64,000 bases of DNA from Taibaiella soli (GTDB lineage Bacteria > Bacteroidota > Bacteroidia > Chitinophagales > Chitinophagaceae): positions 1 to 64,000 of the forward strand of contig NZ_QKTW01000011.1 in assembly GCF_003236175.1 (NCBI RefSeq). Reading direction: 5' to 3'. The notes below the pieces were generated by a model that worked only from the letters and a program-made list of their open reading frames with translations, was not told the origin of the DNA and did not search any database. Position 1 is the first letter of the stretch. Each line of letters opens with the position of its first letter. Below are positions 51,439-59,616 of this stretch, piece by piece. The translations under genes and the position numbers were made by a program.

Positions 51439-52041
51439 TTACGGAAGTAACCGACGCCCTATGACAAAGAACCACAACCACCAGCAGGCCACAAAGACTG
51501 GAAATGAAATCAACCAGAGTTTCTGTCGCCCTTCCTTGCCAAAGCTCATTTGATACATCAAAACTGCGCCGCCGACAAGACAAACAAAAAGCAAATAGTA
51601 AGGCAGCATGTGAAAGTTAAAATGATAGCCACCTTCCTGTATTGAAAACACGACTATGTTAGCTAGTTCTATGACCACGTGATACAACGGCGTTACAATC
51701 ATAATGACACCCAGCCATTGTAAAGCAGTCCCAACGGCATTTTCCACCTTTCGTGATATCAGACGTATAAGCACACCGGCAACAGGCCACAAAATCAACG
51801 CCACCCAGTATATGTAAGCGAAATGATTGAGATTTACTTCTGGATGCGTTTTGATAAACTTTTTCAGATTAACGCAAGGCAGCCAGCTTCCTTTCCAATA
51901 GAAACTAACAGGATACCCCATCCACAAGCCAATCCGGTAATTGATCCAATGAAATAAAAGGAAAGCCATTGGCAGATAAAACAGTCCTGCGATTGCAAAA
52001 GACAGGCGGGATGCATTGTTGAGATAGGGTTTGGCATTCAT
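51439..52041 (-). CDS. Integral membrane protein, unknown function
   Basis: The 200-residue protein has about five membrane helices (about 13-34, 73-94, 106-128, 143-163 and 176-195) with a conserved-looking soluble loop WKGSWLPCVNLKKFIKTHPE. I do not recognise the family. A 15-bp palindrome with a CATCAGATG core (52036-52050) overlaps its start codon, which may matter for regulation. Confidence 0.75.
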   Translation of the reverse strand: MNAKPYLNNASRLSFAIAGLFYLPMAFLLFHWINYRIGLWMGYPVSFYWKGSWLPCVNLKKFIKTHPEVNLNHFAYIYWVALILWPVAGVLIRLISRKVENAVGTALQWLGVIMIVTPLYHVVIELANIVVFSIQEGGYHFNFHMLPYYLLFVCLVGGAVLMYQMSFGKEGRQKLWLISFPVFVACWWLWFFVIGRRLLP

Positions 52042-52088
52042 CAGATGAATTTATGAAACAATAAACTTCTAAAAAAACGGACAACAAT

Positions 52089-52118
52089 TTTGAGGTTTTA
52101 AAAATTAGCCTACCTTTG
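52089..52118 (+). promoter_or_regulatory. Full-consensus promoter (TTTG-N18-TACCTTTG) of the rtcB leader
   Basis: TTTG at 52089-52092 and TACCTTTG at 52111-52118 are 18 bases apart, matching both parts of the Bacteroidota housekeeping promoter. Transcription would run toward rtcB, whose ATG is 435 bases downstream. Confidence 0.65.
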
Positions 52119-52552
52119 CACCGTTAATCCATAACACAAACCAAACACCAAGTGGAGGGTTTAAAATATGCTGGAACAATAACTACATATCATCCGTTGG
52201 CACATTCGGCACTCTGACCGGAACAGGCATTTTATTTCCATTAGTTTATTAGAACAATACTGATCAGAAACGCAAAACCGTTTCTATCTGCTTCCGTATG
52301 CTCTTTTATCGTTTATGGCTACAATATAGACCTGGAAAGGTTTTGCCAACCCGCCTGCCAACATTATTCCAATTAAAAACCAATTAAGCTTTCGGGCATC
52401 ACGCCGGATAAACATCTGACGTCTGGCCATTTATATGTCCTGAAGCGAATTAATCATCCGTATGCATAACTGCATACCGGAGCAAAACCGTCGTGCCATG
52501 TAGATTCAACACATCTGATGTTTCAGAATTGACAAGCAGACAACAACAAAAC
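52119..52552 (+). other. Long untranslated leader before rtcB
   Basis: No gene of useful length is seen. Features are a tiny frame at 52168, short hairpins such as GGTTTTGCCAACC (52339-52351), the near-palindrome AAACATCTGACGTC (52411-52424) and ACATCTGATGT (52511-52521). I could not identify a known RNA family; a leader of this length behind a perfect promoter may hold a regulatory or small RNA. Confidence 0.4.
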
Positions 52553-53947
52553 ATGAGCATTAAACTAAAAGAACTCAGCAAGCTGGGCATTACCACAGAC
52601 ATCGGTCGCAGCCTTGCTATCAACATTATTTCAAAACATTGCAAACACGAAACCAAAGAATATATAACAAATATTATCAGACAAATTACGGAAGATCCAG
52701 CCGCATGGCGGAACGACGAAATATGGAGCAAACTCGCCAACCATCTGGCACCCGAAGAAATCATTACCGATGCAAAAAGTTACGAATTGCGTACTGATTC
52801 AGTGTTTTGCAAAACATATGGCGGTAAGTATATCGACACGAATGCCAAACATCAGATGAATGTTGCCTTGCAACTTCCGGTAGCTGTACAAGGCGCATTG
52901 ATGCCGGATGCACACGGCGGCTATGGTCTACCCATCGGCGGTGTACTCGCTACAGACAATGCGATAATTCCTTACGCAGTAGGCGTAGATATCGGTTGCA
53001 GAATGGCTTTGACAATCTTCAACGAAAATGAGAAATACGTTCAGCGTTACGCCTATCAAATAAAACAAGCAATAAAAGAATGGACACATTTCGGAATGGA
53101 AGGAAGTCTGAATGTAAGACAGGAGCATGCGGTAATTGATAATCCCGCATTTAAAGAAATGGCGTTACTGCGTTCGCTGCAAGGCAAAGCAGCAAGGCAA
53201 TTGGGCACTTCCGGCGGGGGTAATCATTTTGTAGAATTTGGCAGCATTGAACTGTATGAAAACAATACACTCAACATTCCGGCAGGCAACTATCTGGCAC
53301 TGCTCTCCCACTCCGGTTCACGTGGATTAGGCGCAAACATCGCCATGGAGTACACGCAAATTGCAAAGGAGTTATGTCGCTTACCGCGCGAAGCACAATA
53401 CCTCGCCTGGCTGGATATGAACAGCGAAGCTGGTCAGGAATACTGGGTGGCCATGACGCTGGCAGGAGATTATGCAAAAGCTTGCCACGACCGCATCCAT
53501 GCTAATCTCACGAAAGCACTGGGCTTACAACCTATGGCACTGGTAGAGAACCACCACAATTTCGCGTGGAAAGAAACGCTTAATGACCGAGAAGTGATTG
53601 TACACCGAAAAGGTGCTACACCCGCGCACGAAGGCGAGCTGGGTATCATCCCCGGCAGCATGACGACACCAGGTTATTTAGTGGCAGGAAAAGGCGCAGA
53701 CCAGGCACTAAACTCTGCGTCGCACGGAGCCGGCAGAGCGCTTTCGCGGAAACGCGCAAAAGAAAGCACTACGCAATCTGCCCTGAAAAAGATGCTGGCG
53801 CAAGCCAATGTCACACTGATCGGCGGCAGTACAGAAGAAGCACCGACTGCCTACAAAGACATCGACACCGTAATCGAAGCACAACAAGATTTAATTACAG
53901 TACAAGGAAAATTTCAACCGCGTATTGTACGCATGAATAAAGAATAA
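52553..53947 (+). CDS. rtcB: RNA ligase RtcB (PrfH-associated type)
   Basis: RtcB joins RNA 2',3'-cyclic phosphate or 3'-phosphate to 5'-OH ends using GTP and Mn2+. The 464-residue protein has MPDAHGGYGLPIGGVLATD (about 118-136), GVDIGCRM with the metal Cys (about 145-152), SGGGNHFVEFG, LSHSGSRGLG, VENHHNFAW, VHRKGATPAH and PGSMTTPGYLVAGKG. The guanylylated His lies in NSASHGAGRALSRKRA (about 388-403). All key motifs are intact. I start it at 52553 (MSIKLKELSK). With prfH downstream it forms the RtcB-PrfH pair, known to repair rRNA cut in the decoding centre after PrfH rescues the ribosome. Confidence 0.93.
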   Translation: MSIKLKELSKLGITTDIGRSLAINIISKHCKHETKEYITNIIRQITEDPAAWRNDEIWSKLANHLAPEEIITDAKSYELRTDSVFCKTYGGKYIDTNAKHQMNVALQLPVAVQGALMPDAHGGYGLPIGGVLATDNAIIPYAVGVDIGCRMALTIFNENEKYVQRYAYQIKQAIKEWTHFGMEGSLNVRQEHAVIDNPAFKEMALLRSLQGKAARQLGTSGGGNHFVEFGSIELYENNTLNIPAGNYLALLSHSGSRGLGANIAMEYTQIAKELCRLPREAQYLAWLDMNSEAGQEYWVAMTLAGDYAKACHDRIHANLTKALGLQPMALVENHHNFAWKETLNDREVIVHRKGATPAHEGELGIIPGSMTTPGYLVAGKGADQALNSASHGAGRALSRKRAKESTTQSALKKMLAQANVTLIGGSTEEAPTAYKDIDTVIEAQQDLITVQGKFQPRIVRMNKE

Positions 53948-54205
53948 CCCCATCCCCTGAAGGGAAGTCTCAGCGCGGGCATTACTCGTGTTGGTCACAT
54001 CGACTAAGGAGATGTCCCGCGAAATGTGGCCTTCGACTCCGCTCAGTCTGACAGTGAGTGCGAAGGGGCTATTAGCCCATTTAAGGTGGAGTAAAAAAAA
54101 CAACACCCCTGGCCCCTGAAGGGGAATCACAGCGCGTTCTTCGCTTCAGGTTATGAATCGCTTGGGAAGTCCCCCTTTAGGGGCGGAGGGGTTAAAGCAG
54201 GTAAT
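53948..54205. repeat. Dispersed repeats between rtcB and prfH
   Basis: CCCCTGAAGGGGAA-type (54114-54128) and CCCCCTTTAGGGG-type (54171-54183) palindromes and a CCTTCGACTCCGCTCAGTCT motif (54032-54051) fill this gap. No gene is present. They separate two genes that are usually adjacent or overlapping. Confidence 0.65.
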
Positions 54206-54811
54206 ATGTATTTACAAATATCATCAGGTCGTGGACCTGCAGAATGTTGCAGAGTGGTAGCCAAACTTGTACCCGTCATCCTGAAAGATGCAATAGCGGT
54301 TGGTTTGACCGCAACGGTAATCGACAAAACGGACGGAGACATTAATGGCACATTGCAATCGGCATTGATTCAGATAAACGGAAAAGAGGCTGCTGCATTT
54401 GCACAAAGCTGGAATGGCACGGTGCAGTGGATTGCACAAAGTCCTTACCGGAAATTTCACAAACGGAAGAATTGGTTTGTGAGCGTGCAATCATTTGAGC
54501 CGGTAGCTACGAATGTTTTTTCAGAAAGAGAGATCAGCTACACTACCTGCAGGTCTTCTGGTCCGGGCGGACAACATGTGAACAAAACGGAAACGGCTGT
54601 GCGTGCCACCCACAATGCTTCAGGCATCAGTGTAGTCGCCAGTGATTCACGCTCACAACATCAGAATAAAAAACTGGCAACCGAACGGCTGCTCGCCAAG
54701 ATTACCGCCTGGCAAATGGAACAACAGATTGCGCAAGCACAAGATCAATGGCAGCAGCATAATGAACTGGAAAGAGGAAATGCGATCCGCGTGATAACCC
54801 AAAAGTTGTGA
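54206..54811 (+). CDS. prfH: Peptide chain release factor H
   Basis: PrfH is a release factor homologue without the stop-codon recognition domain; it frees peptides from ribosomes damaged in the decoding centre. The 201-residue protein has an N-terminal module (MYLQISSGRGPAECCRVVAK) and the catalytic GGQ domain CRSSGPGGQHVNKTETAVRA (about 115-134), then a basic helical tail (QHQNKKLATERLLAKI). Length and layout are right for PrfH and too short for RF1/RF2. Partner: the rtcB gene 258 bases upstream. Confidence 0.92.
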   Translation: MYLQISSGRGPAECCRVVAKLVPVILKDAIAVGLTATVIDKTDGDINGTLQSALIQINGKEAAAFAQSWNGTVQWIAQSPYRKFHKRKNWFVSVQSFEPVATNVFSEREISYTTCRSSGPGGQHVNKTETAVRATHNASGISVVASDSRSQHQNKKLATERLLAKITAWQMEQQIAQAQDQWQQHNELERGNAIRVITQKL

Positions 54812-54841
54812 GTAGTGAGCTGTCAGTTGTGCGTACTCGCA

Positions 54842-55255
54842 TTATCACATCGGAAGGAGATATTCCTCGAAATGAATGCTTGTATTTCACGGGATCCCTC
54901 TTGCATCGGGATGACACACGCGAGTGAAATTGTATAACAACACGGTCATGTCGACGAAGGAGACATCCCGCTAAATGTGGACACACAATACGCGGGATCC
55001 TTCTTGCATCAGGATGACAAACGCGAGTGAAATTATATAACAAAATGGTCATGTCGACGCAAGGAGACATCCCGCGAAATATAGACACACAATACGCGGG
55101 ATCCCCCTTTCATCAGGATGACAAACGCGAGTGAAATTGTATAGCAAAATGGTCATGTCGACGCAAGGAGACATCCCGCGAAATATGTAAACGCATAATA
55201 CGCGGGATCCCTCCTGCATCGGGATGACAAACGTGAGTAAATCATTCTATCACAA
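54842..55255. repeat. Four-copy ~104-bp tandem REP-type array
   Basis: Units begin near 54842, and exactly at 54945, 55048 and 55152. Each has GTCATGTCGACGCAAGGAGA and CATCCCGCGAAAT on the left and ATACGCGGGATCCC then CATCGGGATGAC on the right, an inverted arrangement. The linker is a conserved GCGAGTGAAATTGTAT segment. The first unit is degenerate. No gene is present. Confidence 0.8.
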
Positions 55256-55327
55256 CATAGGATGACCGTTTAATTAAATACTCGTAGCTATGTAAAAAAT
55301 AGTTAAAAGAAATACTGATTCAAAAAA

Positions 55328-55343
55328 CGGCACGGGCTTTACT
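55328..55343 (+). promoter_or_regulatory. Sigma-54-like promoter of the truncated paralogue
   Basis: CGGCAC-GGGCT-TTACT resembles the TGGCAC-N5-TTGCW pattern with the correct spacing and two mismatches (first base, and the G of TTGC). It lies 44 bases before the ATG at 55388, parallel to the stronger site at 56470. Confidence 0.35.
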
Positions 55344-55387
55344 ATAGCGTTAAGAGAAGATTTTTTTAACCCTTAAAAGCAATTAAC

Positions 55388-55591
55388 ATGCCGATCAATG
55401 AATTAAATCAGCACTTCGTAGACGAGCAGACCCTGACCACAATCAATGGTATGCTGCAACAGACTATTGCAGACCTTAAACCGGGTGTCCAAAATGCCAA
55501 TCTCACACCGGATGAGCGTAAACGCTATGTTGTGCTCTGTAACAAAACATCTTCCGAGGCTACAAATTTCCAAACTACCTGCGTATATTAG
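55388..55591 (+). pseudogene. Truncated paralogue of the 56537 gene
   Basis: The first ~47 residues (MPINELNQHFVDEQTLTTIN to NLTPDERKRY) closely follow the protein at 56537 (MPINDLNQQLVNETTLTTVR to NLTPDERKRY). After the shared CGCTATG the sequence becomes unrelated and stops after 67 residues, compared with 170 in the intact copy. It is probably a deletion remnant, although a short product could be made. A sigma-54-like site precedes it and a secreted-protein gene follows 21 bases later. Confidence 0.7.
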
Positions 55592-55612
55592 CTTCCATTC
55601 AAAAACCAACAA

Positions 55613-56143
55613 ATGAATACCCGTATTATTCCCCTAGCCTTATTCATCTTTTTGAGCGTTCCGTCCTTTGCACAAACATGTTCTTTTGAAGAAAGTTCCA
55701 CCGACAAATTCACTGGCAAAAAGCACAGATTATCTGAAAAAACGGTCATTGCAAAACATGTAAAAGGCGATGCCAAACTGAAAATATCGGAGTTCTATAT
55801 GGTGTTCAAACAAGAAGGTGACGCGTATACACTCAAATTGGGTTATAAGACGGCAAAAACACCAGTACTCATGAATGCCGGCAATCAAATCATTTTATTG
55901 CTCAACAACCAGGAAAAAATTGCACTTACCGTCAATAACTTCTTACCGTCCATGACTAACAGCGGCCTTAAAGGAGACTATTCTTATTGGTTTGATATTT
56001 CGACGGAAAACATGCAAAAAATAAAAGCCACCAGAATTACTGATATCAGAGTTGCTGCTCAAGTCAATCCTGTCGATATTGAAATTGACGAAACTGCGGG
56101 CGTAGATATCATGACTATGGCCGGTTGTATGCTCAGTGAATAA
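55613..56143 (+). CDS. Secreted protein of unknown function
   Basis: The 176-residue protein has a signal peptide (about 1-20, ending SFAQ) and a single beta-rich domain with CSFEESSTDKFTGKKHRLSE near the start and TRITDIRVAAQVNPVDIEID near the end, plus a Cys at each end that may form a disulfide. I do not recognise the family. It lies just after the truncated paralogue and probably shares its transcript; a terminator follows at 56342. Confidence 0.7.
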   Translation: MNTRIIPLALFIFLSVPSFAQTCSFEESSTDKFTGKKHRLSEKTVIAKHVKGDAKLKISEFYMVFKQEGDAYTLKLGYKTAKTPVLMNAGNQIILLLNNQEKIALTVNNFLPSMTNSGLKGDYSYWFDISTENMQKIKATRITDIRVAAQVNPVDIEIDETAGVDIMTMAGCMLSE

Positions 56144-56341
56144 TTTAGCAGATAGAACAACAAATTAATGAATGCTCACTGCAACCAAAACCGACAGGTC
56201 AAAATGTGAATGGCCCATTCAACAACTTAAAACCTGGCGAAAAAAATAGATGATCCGAGTTTATGAAATGTTCGAGGATTACCTTGACCTTCTATCAATG
56301 ACCAGCAAAACAGAAAACTAGTAGACATTTTTATAAAGCTG
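56144..56341. other. Gene-free gap, possible eroded coding remnant
   Basis: No intact gene. One frame over about 56163-56251 reads SLQPKPTGQNVNGPFNNLKP followed by GEKNR and a stop, which looks protein-like, so this may be the tail of a decayed gene. Evidence is weak. Confidence 0.25.
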
Positions 56342-56375
56342 AAAAGGTCGAAGCAAACGCTTCGGCCTTTTTATT
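56342..56375 (+). terminator. Terminator
   Basis: AAAAGG-T-CGAAGC pairs with GCTTCG-G-CCTTTT around AAAC, then TTTATTT. Confidence 0.8.
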
Positions 56376-56469
56376 TGAAAAGTATTGCCCCCGGAACACA
56401 CAGACCTTCAATCAATAACCCGATTTCACTTCAGGAAAATGATTGAGCAAAACCGTTTACAACGAAAAT

Positions 56470-56484
56470 TGGCACAGCGTTTGC
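56470..56484 (+). promoter_or_regulatory. Sigma-54 promoter of the unknown-family gene
   Basis: TGGCAC-AGCGT-TTGC is an exact match to the sigma-54 -24/-12 core with the correct five-base spacing, preceded by a T as in the longer consensus. The -12 end is 52 bases before the ATG at 56537. Confidence 0.65.
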
Positions 56485-56536
56485 GAAGAGTTAGCTAATA
56501 AGCTTCATTTTATTACCCTTTAAAAAACGTTTTAAA

Positions 56537-57049
56537 ATGCCAATCAACGATTTAAATCAACAACTGGTAAACGAGACTACCTTAACCACGGTACGCGCAA
56601 CATTGCAACAAGTGATTGCCGATATGCAATCGGCCGCTCAAAATTCAAATCTTACGCCCGACGAACGCAAACGCTATGGCAGTATCAACGAGCAAAATAA
56701 ATTGCTGGTCAACAAAGTAAACGATTATGCAACCGACCACCCTTCCTTTCGATCACCTGATGTAAACTGGGACGATTATCAAAAACATCTCTCACTTCGC
56801 AATCATCTGGCTGCTATAGAAAAAGCGCTGGAACAAATTGATGAGATGTGCAGCGATATCCGGATTACGTATGATTACAGCCTGTACCAAAATGCGCTGG
56901 TGGATTACGACTACACCAAATACCGCGCAGGAAGCACTGCGAGTGGCGCAGGGTTTCATAGCAAGTATGAAGATATTAAGCAACTGTTTGGCAATCCAAC
57001 GGGCATCAAAAACATTAAACAGGATACAACAAACAAACCGACAGAATAA
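56537..57049 (+). CDS. Unknown-family cytoplasmic protein under sigma-54-type control
   Basis: The 170-residue soluble protein is mostly helical: MPINDLNQQLVNETTLTTVR, NSNLTPDERKRYGSINEQNK, LLVNKVNDYATDHPSFRSPD, then a Tyr-rich C-terminal part (YDYSLYQNALVDYDYTKYRA) and AGFHSKYEDIKQLFGNP. No signal peptide or membrane segment. I do not recognise a characterised family. A truncated paralogue lies 1.1 kb upstream. Both are preceded by sigma-54-type promoters, so expression is probably tied to a specific activator not visible here. A terminator follows at 57072, then the 22-bp array. Confidence 0.75.
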   Translation: MPINDLNQQLVNETTLTTVRATLQQVIADMQSAAQNSNLTPDERKRYGSINEQNKLLVNKVNDYATDHPSFRSPDVNWDDYQKHLSLRNHLAAIEKALEQIDEMCSDIRITYDYSLYQNALVDYDYTKYRAGSTASGAGFHSKYEDIKQLFGNPTGIKNIKQDTTNKPTE

Positions 57050-57071
57050 CGATCGGCAACCAACTAAAATG

Positions 57072-57100
57072 AAAGGAAGCTATTTCTAGCTTCCTTTTTT
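57072..57100 (+). terminator. Terminator after the unknown-family gene
   Basis: AAAGGAAGCTA pairs perfectly with TAGCTTCCTTT around TTTC, followed by more T. Confidence 0.85.
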
Positions 57101-57110
57101 CATGCACCTA

Positions 57111-57396
57111 TATCTCAGATACGTCCTTGATTCATCTCAGTTACGTCTCCTGTGTATCTCTGATACCAATTTTACGTATCTCAGTTACATTACTGGCCTA
57201 TCTCAGTTACGTCATCAATGTATCTCTGATACACTCTTGATCTATCTCTGATACATCTTTGATCTATCTCAGTTACGTCTCCGATGTAACGCTGATACCA
57301 ATTAGATGTATCTCAGTTATATTCCTGACCTATCTCAGTTACGTCATCCTCACATCTGTGATACTTATCCGATGTATCTGAGTACCGAAAGACAGA
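57111..57396. repeat. 13-unit array of short dyads with a strict 22-bp period
   Basis: Units start at 57111, 57133, 57155, 57177, 57199, 57221, 57243, 57265, 57287, 57309, 57331, 57353 and 57375 with no slip. The conserved 12-base part is TATCTCAGTTAC or TATCTCTGATAC; with the preceding G many units read GTATC-TCT-GATAC, a short inverted repeat. The other ten bases vary (often ending ATG or TC). No reading frame, leader or cas gene is present. Confidence 0.85.
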
Positions 57397-57399
57397 GAA

Positions 57400-57900
57400 G
57401 TAGCTACATTATTGGGCTTTATGGAACTAAAACCTGACAACATGGAAACAAAGAAAATTATGCCGTAGGCATAGTACACATTATAGCACACATATAATCC
57501 CACACTCCGCGAAATCAGATTGCCACATCCTCCTTCGTCGTCTTCGCAATGACAATGTTTTTATAACTCTTGTCATTAAACCCGCGATAGACAACGCGCA
57601 ACCGGGTTATTTTTAACACCGGTCATTGCGAGAAGTTGCCAAACAGCAAAGCTGTGGGAACGACGTGGCAACCTGATTTCGCGCCGGGGAAAACACACTG
57701 CGAGCGACCTGCATTCCGCGCAGCCGGCTTCTTACCTCGCCATGACGCGAATACCAACCAATTAACCTCTTAACCCTTTAACCAATTAACTAGTTACCCC
57801 TTTAACCAATTCCCCATTTAACCAATTAACTTTCCCGCCCACCCAAGCTTCTCCCCTACTTTCTCCGTCTATATAATAGTCACCAAAGCAAACTTTGCTT
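57400..57900. repeat. Gene-free stretch of dispersed repeats
   Basis: 57497-57560 and 57615-57740 carry the GTCATTGCGA/GTGGCAACCTGATTTCGCGC repeat family seen at 540-612, in both orientations. 57760-57830 is a run of TTAACC/CCAATTAAC units. No gene is recognised. Confidence 0.65.
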
Positions 57901-59508
57901 ATGAAGCCCTTCTTTATACTCATCGCCTTCCTGCTGTGTAGCAGCTATGTATCACAAGCACAAATCACTGCGCTTGATTCCTCTTTTGGTGTGAATGGAA
58001 TTGTGCAGTTGGATTCACCCATACAAATGCAAAGCAATAAAATGGCGCTGCAGGCTGATCATAAGATTATCCTCGCTGGCTGCTATTATTACTACCTACC
58101 AAATTTTGATCTGGTCTACGAGCTGTATACCATGCGTTTTCACCCCGATGGCAGCCTTGATACCAGCTTTAATGGAAACGGAATCGTTATGCACCCAACC
58201 TATCGCGGCACCACTGTTTCGGGCGTTTCAGTGCAGGCTGACGGAAAGATCGTGATCGCGGGTACAGAGCACATTGAGCGACTTCTGCCGAACGGTCAAC
58301 CCGATTATAGTTTTTGCGATAGCGGTAGTATTCAGCTTTCATTTCTTGGTCCGTACGACCGTATCCAGGATATGATCCTGCAACCAGATGGAAAAGTATT
58401 GGTAACTGGCGGTTTTCATCAGGCATATGCTATGGTATATCGCCTCAAAGCGGATGGTCATCCAGATTCTACGTTTGGCTACAATGGCCTGGTTACTACC
58501 ACACTCGACAGTGCGTATTCAGACAACGGTGCCGCGCTTACATTGCAGCCAGACAATAAAATTTTACTCGCCGGCTGGACGATCAGCAGTCCACCAAATT
58601 ATCCGGCTACGTTTTCTATTGTTCGTTATTTACCTGATGGTTCGCTTGACCCGGCATTCGGCAGTGGCAACGGTTACAATAAAATTTATTTCCCGGGCCA
58701 GATGCACAGTCGCGCTGTAAATGTTGCCCGGCAGGCGAATGGGAAAATATTAATTGGTGGCATCGTGTTCAAACCAACACCTACCGATCCGAATCGCTAC
58801 TGGTATTACAGCGCTTTTACCCGTCTGGATACCAGTGGTAATCTGGACGCCAGTTTCGGAACAAACGGATATATGTTGTCCGATACATTGAGCAACAATA
58901 ACAACATGAATCTTTGGGATGAACCGAGGATCGTTGTGCAAAATGATGATAAAATATTGTTGGGCTACGCTGATTTCTCTGCCGGGCAAAATGGACAATT
59001 TGCATTACGTCGTTTTACGCCAGATGGCAGTATTGACAATAGTTTTGGGCTGAATGGATTAATCACAACAGATATCACCGTACACGAAGATTACACGACC
59101 GATCTACTCGTGCAACCTGACGGAAATATACTACTGAGTGGTATTTCAGATGTGACAGATGATTGGCCGTTATCGCTGCATTATTTAGGAACAATGGTAC
59201 GTTATAAACCAAATATCAATTTGGGTGTTCCGGACATAACCAACAATATTTCGAATCTACAGTTATTCCCAAATCCTGTGGATAACATCACTACGTTACA
59301 ATACGATCTGGCAGCGACTTCCAAGATTTCCATTCATCTCTGTGATGTCAATGGCCGCACCATACAATCTTTTTATCAGAATCAACAACGCAGCAAAGGC
59401 AATCATAAAGAAACGTTGACACTGCGCAATGATCTTTCAACGGGAAATTATTTTGTGGTGATGGCTACAGAGAATGGTGTGCGTGTGGTGAAGATGAGTA
59501 AAAATTAA
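57901..59508 (+). CDS. Delta-60 repeat T9SS protein
   Basis: The 535-residue protein has a signal peptide (about 1-21, ending SQAQ) and seven or eight delta-60 repeats, each about 50-60 residues with the pattern (F/Y)-x-P-D-G-x-L-D-x-S-F and V-Q-x-D-G-K-I-x-x-A-G. Examples are FHPDGSLDTSFNGNG, VQADGKIVIAGTE, LQPDGKVLVTGG and LPDGSLDPAFGSGNG. These probably form a beta-propeller. The C-terminus is a type A sorting domain (LQLFPNPVDNITTLQY, GNYFVVMATENG). I start it at 57901, the ATG that begins the signal peptide. Confidence 0.88.
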   Translation: MKPFFILIAFLLCSSYVSQAQITALDSSFGVNGIVQLDSPIQMQSNKMALQADHKIILAGCYYYYLPNFDLVYELYTMRFHPDGSLDTSFNGNGIVMHPTYRGTTVSGVSVQADGKIVIAGTEHIERLLPNGQPDYSFCDSGSIQLSFLGPYDRIQDMILQPDGKVLVTGGFHQAYAMVYRLKADGHPDSTFGYNGLVTTTLDSAYSDNGAALTLQPDNKILLAGWTISSPPNYPATFSIVRYLPDGSLDPAFGSGNGYNKIYFPGQMHSRAVNVARQANGKILIGGIVFKPTPTDPNRYWYYSAFTRLDTSGNLDASFGTNGYMLSDTLSNNNNMNLWDEPRIVVQNDDKILLGYADFSAGQNGQFALRRFTPDGSIDNSFGLNGLITTDITVHEDYTTDLLVQPDGNILLSGISDVTDDWPLSLHYLGTMVRYKPNINLGVPDITNNISNLQLFPNPVDNITTLQYDLAATSKISIHLCDVNGRTIQSFYQNQQRSKGNHKETLTLRNDLSTGNYFVVMATENGVRVVKMSKN

Positions 59509-59510
59509 CC

Positions 59511-59616
59511 GTAGAGGCGTTGCATGCAACGTCTCCAGATAATGCGGGTAATTTGAAATTTATGAAGGCAATCGTTTCTCTTATTTTGCCGGAGACGTTG
59601 CGTGCAACGTCTCTAC
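59511..59616. repeat. REPIN-like element A (106 bp)
   Basis: GTAGAGGCGTTGCATGCAAC plus GTCTCC at the left end is mirrored by GGAGACGTTGCGTGCAACGT plus CTCTAC at the right end; each arm is itself a near-palindrome. The element has the same 106-bp length as 60050-60155, while the spacer differs. Its right end contributes the stop codon of the osmC gene. Confidence 0.85.

Noticed and set aside
52119-52552. tRNA-like or Y-RNA-like element before rtcB
   Set aside because: I looked for a T-arm and an acceptor stem and found only short, unconnected hairpins.
54842-55255. CRISPR or iteron plasmid origin
   Set aside because: Units are over 100 bp with inverted REP-type arms; no rep gene is near.
57111-57396. 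CRISPR array
   Set aside because: The repeat part is only about 12 bp and the variable part about 10 bp, too short for CRISPR, and there is no cas gene or leader.
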